Position numbers and translations under genes: made by a program. Below are positions 51,900 through 61,569 of a stretch of 64,000 nt of DNA, piece after piece. The stretch lies in the NCBI GenBank assembly GCA_009746045.1, contig RPFO01000080.1, positions 7,278,244 through 7,342,243 of the forward strand, written 5' to 3'. The stretch is from Mesostigma viride. Its lineage: Eukaryota; Streptophyta; Mesostigmatophyceae; Mesostigmatales; Mesostigmataceae. Each line of letters begins with the position of its first letter. Position 1 is the first letter of the stretch. The notes under the pieces are model-generated. The model did no database searches and had not been told where the DNA came from. It saw only the letters and a list, made by a program, of their open reading frames with translations.

Positions 51900-52540
51900 G
51901 GCAAGTGATCTGGTCAAAGCCAGGACGTGGCATGGCTGTACAAGGACTAAGCTAAGGCTATGGCTGGTTGTGTACCGTGCGTTAGCGGTGCACGTGACTA
52001 GGTATGGTGCCGGCACATCTAGGCAAACATTCTAAGCATGGCTGCCATACCGGCAGTGACAACCAATGGATACAAGGTAGGGCTACAAGCTATTCTAGCC
52101 CGCAGGGGGCGTCCACATCTTGTGGTTGATCATCAGGTCCCCGCCCCTCCATGCAGTACACCTTGGGCTTCTGGGGGTCCTGCTTGTGGCGGAGCCGGTA
52201 TTCAGGCCGGCCACAGGTCGCGTCGCTGCTGCTGCTGAGCGGGGGTCAGGTCGTCGTCCAGCGTCCAGGTGAGGTCGTGCAACCTCTTGCGACGAGAGAG
52301 GAACCGCTGCTTGTCCTCACGGGAGGGGAAGGTGAGCAGGACTGGTGGGGGAGCCGCCTTGTCCCGTGAGTGGGGAAGGCGGTGGCACCCACGCAGTTCT
52401 ACCTCACCTGCCAGGCGCCCATGAGGGTAAGGAGCTGGTCCTTAAGCTCGTCGGCAAGGGAGGTTGACGTCTCACCTGGCTGTTCTTTGAAGGTGCGGGC
52501 CTTGCGGCGTCTAGCATCACGGGGCCCGGCCCACGTAACG
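51900..52540 (-). pseudogene. LINE ORF1 C-terminal fragment (keeps the unoccupied Ty3-2 site)
   Basis: The minus strand reads PPVLLTFPSREDKQRFLSRR, TWTLDDDLTPAQQQQRRDLW, then a GGDLMINHKMWTPPAG end in another frame, matching the C-terminal domain of L1-type ORF1 proteins. GAGCCGCCTTGTCCC at 52351-52365 is the intact version of the site occupied by Ty3-2. It is broken by at least one frameshift. Confidence 0.7.
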
Positions 52541-53404
52541 GGAGGTGCCGGCCAGGCTGAGCTGGGCGCAGTCCCGCGGGGGGGCCACGTGATCGAGGTG
52601 TCTACCTGGTTGGTGCGAGCTAAGTGCCCTACTAGCTGCAGGCGCCGCTGCTTAATGGTGCTGGTGATATATGGCCTGCCGAGGTACAGGTCCTCATTGC
52701 AAACATAAGCAGCATAGCCTACTCGGAAAATGGATCGCAGCATGTTGGTGACCGCGCCGTCCAGCTTTCTGGCAAGGTTGGCTGTGTCCCGCGGGGGGGC
52801 CACGTGAGGTGTCTACCTGGTTGGTGCGAGCTAAGTGCCCTACTAGCTGCAGGCGCCACTGCTTAATTAATGGTGCTGGTGATATATGGCATGCCGAGGT
52901 ACAGGTCCTCATTGCGAACATGAGCGGCATAGCCTACTCTGAAAATGGATCGCAGCATGTTGGTGACCGCGCCGTCCAGCTTTCGGGCCAGGTCGGCGGT
53001 GAGGGTCCACGTCTCGGCCCCATACGTAAGAACAGGAAGGACGAGGACCTTAAACAGGTCCTGTTTCTCGATCTTGCCCAGGGGCTTGCGCCACAGGGCC
53101 CGGTATTGGCGAGGACGCTGGACCGCCTCCGTGACCTCGCGGGATGTGAAAGGAGGCATGTCTAACGGGTCGCCAAGCGGGCCGATCAGCGGGGGGACTA
53201 GGTAGTCCACTGCTGACCTGGGCGGGGCCGGGGGCCCGGCGGGGCCGCCGGCCAGGGCAGCCGGGCGGGCAGCGGCGGCTGGGAGCAGGGGCGGGGGCGG
53301 CGCAGCTGTCCCCACGACCTCGGCAGTGGCCGCGGCCCTAAACTGCCCTGCATGGTGGTTTCTGTTGTTTCCTCTGGCCGTTGTGAAGTGAGACAACTAT
53401 TCAT
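52541..53404 (-). pseudogene. LINE ORF2 C-terminal fragment with 215-bp tandem duplication
   Basis: The minus strand encodes KIEKQDLFKVLVLPVLTYGA, ETWTLTADLARKLDGAVTNM, LRSIFRV and RRLQLVGHLARTNQVD, the conserved tail after the RT of many LINEs. The RT itself is deleted: FTSREVTEAVQRP is joined straight to the tail. About 215 bp (52575-52790) is repeated at 52793-53010. Confidence 0.75.
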
Positions 53405-54430
53405 TAATTAATTAATTAGACTCGTGCTCCCGTTGGCCGGGGAGTCACGGAGCATTAACCCCGATGGATGGATGGATGGATGGATGGATGGGTGCAGGGT
53501 GCAAACAGTCCTACCGGTCTAATCTATCTACAACATCTATCTAGTGAGACAACTATGCCTGGGAGCATGGCGGAGGAAGGACTAGGGTAGTTGTCTAAGA
53601 GGAAAGACGCGAAGGCCGCGGGAACAGGAGGAAAAAGTACTTTGGACTTAAGAATTAGTTTTTTTGCAAAACTTAGCCCTTACCGGGAGAAGACAAGTCT
53701 GCGGGGGCTGAGATTAATTAATTAATTAATTAAACTCGTGCTCCCGTTGGGGAGTCACGGAGCACCGAAGTGCTTTTAATCCCTGTGTGTGCACTACAGG
53801 AGAAAGGGCAGAGACCCCCAGTCTCCTTCATGCCAAAGGCATGCCACAGCTGCAATCGGGCGCGGCTAGCTAAAAGGACAGGCTAACGATCCGGCAAACT
53901 GTGGGTGCAATAAGACCCATGTGAGCATGTCATAGCTGAGATTAAATAAGAGGTATTAATTAATTAGTTAAATAAAAAATTAATTAGAAACATAACTCCG
54001 TTGGGAGTACATGTAGCACATATCCCTGAGAAGGGGCATATGGCTTTTAATACATTCTGGGCTACTTCCTGCAAGGGTGGGAATGTAAGCTACCCTTGCT
54101 CTAGGTGCACCAGGGCACCTGCACCCTCATAATCTTCACACTATGCCCAGCTAAGGGGGAGTATGTTATCAAAGAGACAACATACTATGTTATGTGGGGG
54201 AAGATCATCATGGCTATACAAGAGCTAGGACATGGCTTCTCGACAGAGAGCATCTCTCTGCATAGGCATAGCATGGCTAAATTCTTAGTGCAACATCCAT
54301 GGGGGTCCCGTTATAGGCATGGCGTGGCTAAATTCTTAAATGCATCATCCATGGCCATTATGGGCGCACATGCGCTGGGGCCGCGTGGTAGGCTAGCCTT
54401 AAATCTACACTACTGCTATATTCCCTAGAC
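53405..54430. repeat. Repeat debris with AT-rich heads
   Basis: Contains the CTCCCGTTGGGGAGTCACGG-type head twice (one with a short GATG array at ~53464), ATTAATTAATT runs (53713, 53960), and GGCATAGCATGGCTAAATTC / GGCATGGCGTGGCTAAATTC local repeats at 54263 and 54317. No gene recognised. Confidence 0.5.
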
Positions 54431-54630
54431 TGGGGGTGCCTGCCAAGGCTTGTGGTCGACGTGGATGACGTCCCCCCTCCAGTATACCGGTTTCCCCCCT
54501 GCGCTTTGCCGTATCTGGAGGTAGGTCGGCCATAGTTCGCGTCTCCGTTGTTGCTGGGCCAGGGTCAGGTCGTCGTCCAACGTGAAGTGAGTCCTCGAGA
54601 GCTTCTTGCGGTTTTTAAGAAACAACACCT
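54430..54630 (-). pseudogene. LINE ORF1 C-terminal fragment, second family member
   Basis: The frame 54425-54628 reads KNRKKLSRTHFTLDDDLTLA, QQQRRRELWPTYLQIRQ and GGKPVYWRGDVIHVDHKPW, a diverged relative of the ORF1 end at 52.1-52.3 kb, open over its whole length. Truncated on its N-terminal side. Confidence 0.7.
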
Positions 54631-54699
54631 TGTATCTAGTACCAAATCCGAAAGGCTTGCATCACTCCCCGGACAGGAGAACTTTTGCGGATGACTGTA

Positions 54700-54800
54700 G
54701 GTGTAAGTTGGCGATGCCATGGTAACCGGAGACGTCCGTCCTATAGTCAGCAAAATTGGTGCGAGAGGTCCCCAGTTCGATTCCGGTCGGATTCATTTGC
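54700..54800 (+). other. Possible tRNA-derived fragment (B-box-like)
   Basis: AGGTCCCCAGTTCGATTCCG resembles a T-arm with a pol III B box (GTTCGATTC). The upstream sequence (GGCGATGCCATGGTAACCGG) does not form a convincing D-arm, so this is at most a SINE-like relic. Confidence 0.25.
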
Positions 54801-54997
54801 AGATCGCGTTTTCCGCGTTTTCCGCGGCCTGGCACTGAACGCAAAGGTTTTCACCTTTGCGGAGTGTCTGATCAGAACACCTTGTCCGCCATGTACTTAA
54901 AGGTGAGGAGCACGGGTGCCGGGCCAGCCTTACCCCGCGCGCGGGGGAGGCGAACAGCCGACATGCGCAGCTCACCAGTAATGTGCATGGGGACAAT

Positions 54998-55636
54998 AAG
55001 AGGTATACCTTGAAATTAAATAAGAGGCATGCCTCTATCCAGATATATTTTTGGAGGCGAGTTTCGATTGGCGTTAATTCGTAGTATTGTACGACAACAT
55101 GTCAAGGGTGACGGAAAGTACTGAAGTCGCAGTACTGTCGCGGAGACGTTTCTAGATGGTGAAATTCAATAAGAGGTTTACCTCCAGCGATATCGATCGG
55201 TGATTTGAATGGTAGATTGGTAGTGCATTGGTGGTACAGCACGTCGGTATTGGACGGAGTTCCCGGTCTGGCAAGCAGATTTTGCATCTCACGGGTACAC
55301 GACGCGGCACGACGTTGCAAAATGGCTCGCAGATCAGCTAGGAACCTAGGCGACTATTTGGCGCCGCGTCGGTCGTGACGTTGTTTACTCCGTTGGATCT
55401 GCATCCACGGCGTTCGTGGGTTGTTTCGAAACGCGGTCGATGAGATTTAATTAACTGACAAGTCGGGTATATAGTTGATCCTTTTTTGACAGATCCGTGA
55501 AAATGTAAAAGTCGCAATGAAGTAAACAGGTTGACATGTTGTCGTCCAATACTACAAGTTAACGCCAATCGAAACTCGCCTCCAAAAATATATCTGGATA
55601 GAGGCATGCCTCTTATTTAATTTCAAGGTACCTCTT
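54998..55636. mobile_element. Non-autonomous element with ~95-bp TIRs
   Basis: Inverted ends: left CCTTGAAATTAAATAAGAGG (from ~55007) through TGGAGGCGAGTTTCGATTGG to ACGACAACATGTCAA; right is its complement, ending TTTCAAGG at ~55628. They are near-identical over ~95 bp. AGAGGTA sequences lie just outside both ends. There is no ORF with transposase features. Long TIRs resemble Mutator-type MITEs, but the TSD is not clear, so the class stays open. Confidence 0.75.
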
Positions 55637-56767
55637 AATTAATCTCGGGCCCCGCCTCGGGCTATAAGTCTGCAAAAAATAACTCTGGAAGTCCAAGAAA
55701 AGGTGAATACAACAAAAACTTCTAGGGAATACACACAAGTTGTCTCACTTAACACAAGTTGTAAGGGACGAGCTAGAGATGTGGTGCAAGACAAGCTATG
55801 CAGTACGTGGTGCAAGTCCTGGATGATTGCATCAAGTGCTGTTAACAACTTGGGAGTGGGATTGCACGAGTCATGCTTCCTGCATTTTGGATCGATGCCA
55901 CTTGTGAAAGTGGTGGCAATAATTCCAGAGTCATGGTCAGGCATGCATGTGCTCACAACACTTTCATTCATTTAGGTGTTACCAAAAGTCCCAATGTGTC
56001 AGCTCCAGGCACCAACCCCCCAAAGTCTGGTCGTTGCAACGTGACGCTCTGCAGGCCGGGCACGGAGCCAGGTGGCACAATGACGGCCGCCCGCAACCAC
56101 CATTTCCTAACAGGTAGGGCTTACACCAGAGTCTTAATTCCAAGGACATACATAGAAGCCTGTGGCCACTGCGGCACAGAGTCAGTGGGCACACAGATCG
56201 TTTCAACAGCTACGTTTGGCAGACAGGCCGATCGTGCCACATGGATATGCTTATTGCCGTGGCAGTTCCCCCTCCCCCGCACCTCCCCCCAGTTTCGTCC
56301 TTGGCCACCGAAGCGATCAATGCCAAGAACCTCCACCGAGGCTGCCGCAACAGGTGACGGCACACCGTAGCGAACATAGCTGCCAACTACCCAGGCACAA
56401 TGCCCATGCCCGATTGCCGAATTCAAACAGCGGCATGAGCGAGCAAGTTCCTACTGTACACAATACGTGTCATCATCCTCCTCCTCCCAACGGGCTACGG
56501 GGGGGGGGCACCAGGCCAGGCAGGGTCCCATCTCCCCTCCCCTCCACGCGTTCCACTGGACAGCTTTTTTCTTTCCTCCATTCTCATCTCCCTACCAAAA
56601 AAAAAAAAAAGGAAAAAAAAAGACACTCTCCGGATCGATCGAAAAGGCCGAAAGGGACGACTGAACCTCTCCCCCCCCCCCCCCCCCCTTCAATCTCTCG
56701 AGAAAGCTACAGGAGAGGCACCTTCATGGACTCCAAACGAGGCCGGCAAACGGATTGCCGGTCCTGC
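55637..56767. other. Region downstream of thioredoxin m, no gene recognised
   Basis: Unique sequence with homopolymers (G run ~56503-56510, A runs ~56596-56620, C run ~56672-56690). It presumably includes the 3' UTR of the thioredoxin gene. No frame shows a recognisable protein. Confidence 0.4.
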
Positions 56768-57081
56768 TTAGTCCAGGAACTTCTCGATCGTGCTGACGAG
56801 TGTTGACTTTGGCACGGCGCCGATGACGGTGTCCATCTTCTGGCCGTTCTTGAAGATCATCACGGTGGGGATGGAGCGGATGCCATACTCGGTTGCGATG
56901 GAGGGGGACTCGTCGGTGTTCACCTTGACCGCGAGCAGCTTGCCGTCGTACTCCCGGGAGAGCTCGTCGATCAGGGGCGCGATCATGCGGCAGGGTCCGC
57001 ACCAGGGCGCCCAGAAGTCGACCAGCACGGGCACGGGGCTCTTCAGGACGGTCTTCTCGAACGTGGCATCCGTCACGGCGC
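56768..57081 (-). CDS. trxM: Thioredoxin m, exon 2 (mature domain)
   Basis: Exon 2 of a two-exon gene on the minus strand (acceptor AG at 57082-57083, stop TAA at 56768-56770). With exon 1 it gives a 555-nt CDS, 184 aa. The domain reads [20 protein letters not shown] with active-site cysteines at 108 and 111, then [20 protein letters not shown] (cis-Pro after Ile) and [18 protein letters not shown]. The GIRSIPT and GAVPKSTL signatures are those of chloroplast m-type thioredoxins, which reduce stromal targets with electrons from ferredoxin-thioredoxin reductase. Length and all key residues are normal; it is very likely functional. Confidence 0.95.
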
Positions 57082-58088
57082 CTGTCGAAAATGTTTCAAA
57101 AGCAGGAAAGGGATATGGTTTGAGAGGAAGGTCAGGGGGGGAGAGAGAGAAAGACGAGGGAGGCAGGAGTGCAGGGGAATGGAAGGACAAGGAGCAAGGA
57201 TATACGTTAGTGACCGGGTGGGAACCTGTGATGACCTAAAAGGTTCCACTGGCACCACGTTCTTGGAAGCTCGTGTAAGTGGTGCATGGGACGTGAGAGC
57301 CTGCAAGGGCTAGAGAGAGAAACCATGCATGAAGAACTGGTAAAGATGGATCAGTTATGGTAGCTGCAAGCAGGGGCAAAAGAGAGAATGACACTACACA
57401 GCTTCCAAAGAGTTGCATGCATCAACATGACTTGAAAATCGCGAAAAGAAAAGAACGCCAGCAAGCTGTGGAAGAAGAAGTTGTGACTGCATTCAAGAAA
57501 GAAAAAGAGAATGCTGATGCAAGAAGTACAAAAGAACACGAACAGGCATGCTCCCTTGACGCCACGAGTAAAACTCCACGATCCCATGATCATCATAGAA
57601 GCAATCCACAACGGGTTCAGTGGGTCAACTCTACGGCCACAATACTTCGGTCGCGCCGGGAAGAGATGCCTCTCTTCATTCCCGTTCCTCACGGGTGCTG
57701 AAAGTCCATGAACGGCGGGGGTTAACTCGTGTGGCAGCACAAGCCATGATAGACGTGCAGATGCAGCGCGGGCCTGCATCCTACCTCACCCCATCAATAC
57801 TACATAGCTAACACGAAAACCAAGCGAACCCGTTGACACCCACAAACGCATACCATGGACTCTATCACAAGCAACTTCCACCAGTACCAACTCTCCCAAC
57901 CCCCAGCCCAGCAAGGTGACACAGATTGTAAACTGCAACTGCATCCCGCTTCTCATATGTGGCTCTGATAGTGCGACCCCAAGACCCCAAGAAAATGGCC
58001 GCCCCGCTGGGGGCGAGCATGCACCTCCCATGGTACAATTAGCCCATTCATTACAAAACACTAGCATGTGACAAGCAAAGTTATTTAC
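57082..58088 (-). other. Intron of thioredoxin m
   Basis: 1007 bp, phase 1. Donor GTAAATAA follows GGCGCTG (minus strand), and acceptor TTTTCGACAG precedes GCGCCGTGACG. Splicing restores the codon GGC and the frame [13 protein letters not shown]. Frames inside the intron have no recognisable features. Confidence 0.9.
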
Positions 58089-58329
58089 CAGCGCCGGTGG
58101 CCTGTTCCTGAGCGAAAACCCTAACGTCACGGGCGCTCTTGCTCGGGATGGCGACCCTCCTCGCAGCCAGAGGAGAACCATTAGAGAACCCTCCGAATGA
58201 GGGGACTGCCGCAGCGCGGGCTACCTTGCCCGCGCGCGACACACGAGCCGAGACTGATTGAAGTGGGGCAACATTGCGGGCCTCAACCCTGACTGGCGCA
58301 GAGACAAGGGGAACCTGGACGGCAATCAT
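58089..58329 (-). CDS. trxM: Thioredoxin m, exon 1 (chloroplast transit peptide)
   Basis: Starts at ATG 58327-58329 and encodes 80 residues plus one base. It is rich in Ala, Ser, Arg and Val and poor in acidic residues (VSARVSRAGKVARAAAVPSF), a typical green-algal chloroplast transit peptide, ending in QEQATGA before the mature domain. The precursor is predicted to enter the stroma. Confidence 0.9.
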
Positions 58330-59117
58330 GGCTGCTGGTTAATGCCCGGCTCACACGCACCTGCTGGCTCTGTGTTTCGGTGGTGGATCTGCGCCTTTGC
58401 CAAACGCTCTGTAGCTTGTGCCACGCGATGCTCGTGGAAGCCAGTCCTCGGGAGCATTCTCACACTGGATAGCGCGACCCCCTTTTTCGGTGGCCCCACG
58501 GACACCCCCAATCTGGACCACAGAATGAATTATCTTCTCGGCTCCCGGGGAGAGGCCCGAAGCGAGTTGGACTTCAGCCCTAGGCCAAATTAACCGAATA
58601 AAACCGTCATCAGATCGAAGTAGGGCGCGTCCGGGAGCCTTGTTGTGGGACAACAAGTTTGAGGCTATCGGAGGCTTAGCCGTTTTGATCTGGGACACTC
58701 TGGCAAGTCGACGCCAAGACAAGGCCACGGGGAGGTCGCCACGTGGCTGCGGGTGTCGCCATCATTTACCGTCATCCTGTGCATTTCTGCTTCCTGTCAC
58801 GCGGTGGCCACCGGGGACCGAAGTTGCTCTCGTTTTAATTAGGCGAAGTCATGTCACGTCCGCCACTACGGTTGTACACTGCAACACGCCACTCATTCGC
58901 GGAGTCGATTTTTACTTGAATTGTAAGGCCAGCGTTCCCAAGATAATTGCAGCTGGTGACGACAGCCAGATTGCTGTTGGCATTGTTATTTAGGATGGAT
59001 TTAAATGTTTGTCAACCCTCTGCCTCACTACATGCACGTCATAATTGACGACGGGCTTTGGGACGACGGCGCTAGCAAGAAAGGAGGCCTCGAGCCGACT
59101 GCTTCCATGTAACGGGG
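58330..59117. promoter_or_regulatory. Shared intergenic region between divergent trxM and GT29 genes
   Basis: 788 bp separate the start codons of the two divergently transcribed genes, so it must hold both promoters and 5' UTRs. I see no clear TATA box or conserved element and cannot place transcription starts. Confidence 0.4.
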
Positions 59118-59800
59118 ATGCCCCCTTCGCGAGTTTCGCGAAGAAGGAGTTCCATAGTCTACGTGCGTCTGGTGCTGGTAGGATGTGCCCTCGCAGCAGC
59201 GCTTTACATGACATCTCTGGCGCGCACGATGAAGGCGCGCGCGTTGGGCGCTACCGCGCATCCTTTAGAGAGGCGTGGTCATGACCAATGGGGCAGCCAC
59301 GTAGACAGCTCCCCCGCGCCTCCCTCTCACGCGTTGCAGCATGCGCATCACGGGAAAACGCTCTCCCCTCCTGCAACGACGCACTTCCAAGGGGAACATG
59401 TACATTCCGGGAAAAGGCTTTCACCTCCTGCAGCGACGTATTCCCACGTGCAACATGCGCGTTCTGGAGAAACGCTTCCCCCTCCTGCAGCCACGCACTC
59501 CCAAGCGCCAGCTACGCCACTCCCGTCCACGCCAGCCCCTGTCGAGCATCATACACAGCCAATTTCGAAGAAAGACTCCGAGAAGGGCGCTGCCTCGTCA
59601 AACAAGCATAAACCTCTTGCCGGGGCATCAGTTGTTCACCCAAAAGTTACCCTTCTGCATACCCGTCCTCCGGAAGGACTGTGGGACGCAGACGGCAATT
59701 TTGTAGGCAGTTTTGTAATGAATAAAGGTGGGAAGCGACGCGTGGGCGACACCATCTACTTCCCCAGGAAGAAAAACCGCGACAAGCTGACACACTACAG
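59118..59800 (+). CDS. GT29-type glycosyltransferase, exon 1 (signal anchor and stem)
   Basis: ATG at 59118. A basic N-terminus (SRVSRRRSS) is followed by a hydrophobic segment at residues ~13-34 (IVYVRLVLVGCALAAALYM), the layout of a type II Golgi signal anchor. Then comes a Pro/His/Ser-rich stem with four imperfect repeats of the type HARSGETLPPPAATHS (residues ~70-130). The exon ends CTACAG/GTAAGG at 59800/59801, phase 2. Linking it to the sialyltransferase-motif exon ~2 kb downstream is inferred from strand, topology and the lack of another start. The stem region would hold the catalytic domain in the Golgi lumen. Confidence 0.65.
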
Positions 59801-60804
59801 GTAAGGCACCCGCAATTGAATTGAAATGCTGCCATCCCTGTACTTGATTGGGGTCGCAGTTTCATCGTCAATGGCACCGTTTCCCCAGTAGTCCCTGTAA
59901 CTACTTTAGTGTGTCATCACGCCTGTTATGTCCCATCCCAAAGCACGAACAATATACGGTACAGTCTTGAGCATGTTTGATGGCTATTGATGCTTTTGCC
60001 CCCCCCTTCCCCCCTCCACCCCCGCCACCTTCCCCCCCGCCCCTTCCCCCCCACCCCCCCCCCACCCCCACCCCCCCACCCATTTCCGGTGTCCGCAGTA
60101 TCGGCCACGTGATTCGCTGACTTAACTGGACATGCCCCATGCCTGTTACCTTCTCTTCGGCATGCCTTATGCCTTCAGCCTTACCCTTCCTGCTCGATTA
60201 CTCCCTTTGTAGTGCCTCGGCCAGGGTGACTCACAGGGTCCACATCCCTCCATGAAATGTCCGGATTCTTAAGGGAAAAAGATCTAAAAAATTAAGAAAT
60301 CGTTAATCTAAGAAACTATTTGGTCGCCCCCCCATGCTCTGGTCCGCCGTGTCGTCCTCGTGCCTCGCAGGCGGCTCGGCATGTGCCATCCCTGCCACAC
60401 TGTAATACACCCGATTGATTACTGATTAATACGCCTTACAGCGACTCTCCATTTGACCGCACCCTGCCCCATCGGCCACGTACATGGTACTTGACATGCT
60501 CGCCTAGCATGCCTGTTGAACCCCCCCCCCCCCTCCCCCACCTTTCCCCCCTTCCTTTGTCCACAGCCATCGGCCATGTGACTCACATGCCGTACAAGGT
60601 ACTTGGCACTCCCCATGCGCGTTACCTTACCATAAATACGCCTTACTGTGACTATCCCTTTACTCACACTATGCAGCATCGGCCACGTGACCGACAGCCT
60701 GTGGAGTATTCTACCGGACCACGACGTCGTACGATCGGTGCTGCTGGCATCCCTTTCGCGCACAACAAGTTCGCTGCGACCGCCTGTCAATGCGGCGGCG
60801 GCAG

Positions 60805-60845
<41 letters not shown>

Positions 60846-61524
60846 GCAGCGTCATCGTCGTCGTCGTCAATGTTGGAGCATGGGCGCACCAGTAATGTGG
60901 TTCATGATCCCATCGCTGATGCTGGCGTTTTGACAATGGGAGGAAGGGGTGGGGAAGGGAGGAGTGGGGAAGGGGGGGTGGGGAAGGGAGGGGTGGGGAA
61001 GGGAGGGGTGGGGAAGGGAGGGGTGGGGAAGGGAGGGGTGGGGAAGGGAGGGGTGGGGAAGGGAGGGGTGGGGAAGGGAGGGGTGGGGAAGGGAGGGGTG
61101 GGGAAGGGAGGGGTGGGGAAGGGAGGGGTGGGGAAGGGAGGGGTGGGGAAGGGAGGGGTGGGGAAGGGAGGGGTGGGGAAGGGAGGGGTGGGGAAGGGAG
61201 GGGTGGGGAAGGGAGGGGTGGGGAAGGGAGGGGTGGGGAAGGGAGGGGTGGGGAGGGGAACCCCGCGTCGCGGTCCTTGCCCCTGGCATCGCCATCCTCG
61301 TCTGCAATGACGAGATCTTCTTCCACGCTGCCCCCCGCGATGAGTCATGCTAGAAACCATGGCGGATACCACATCACCGACCCCTCCCAACCCTCCAATA
61401 AGCTGTCGCCCCAAGGGGGACGGGCCGGGATCCCGAACGCGGACGCTAGCATAAGCGCGGGTGCAGGGATTCACGTGGGCATGGGACAGGCCGGTGCTAG
61501 CGTGGCCGGTGGCCAGAGTGCTAG
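59801..61524 (+). other. Probable intron(s) of the GT29 gene with low-complexity DNA
   Basis: Contains C-rich runs (60000-60080, 60520-60540), a CAGCAG/CAACAG stretch (60789-60855) and a 15-bp minisatellite (60951-61255). A small exon could be hidden here, but I cannot point to one. Frames across the repeats are not genes. Confidence 0.5.
60951..61255. repeat. 15-bp G-rich minisatellite
   Basis: About 20 copies of GGGAGGGGTGGGGAA in tandem, nearly identical. The G-rich strand (transcribed sense strand) has many runs of 3-4 Gs and could form G-quadruplexes. It sits inside the presumed GT29 intron. Confidence 0.93.
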
Positions 61525-61569
61525 TTCCCACGCAGCAGGCATGGATGTACAAGGGGCCACGGACGCAGG

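Noticed and set aside
57351-57779. 142-codon frame in the thioredoxin intron
   Set aside because: Overlaps the intron fixed by matching GT-AG sites and restored reading frame; no recognisable protein features.
59901-60140. Gly-rich protein on the minus strand near 60 kb
   Set aside because: Coded by C/G homopolymer runs and CCACCCC repeats; no start or domain support.
60648-61552. Frames rich in GKGGV or LPHPS repeats near the GT29 gene
   Set aside because: Translations of the 15-bp minisatellite; no other support.
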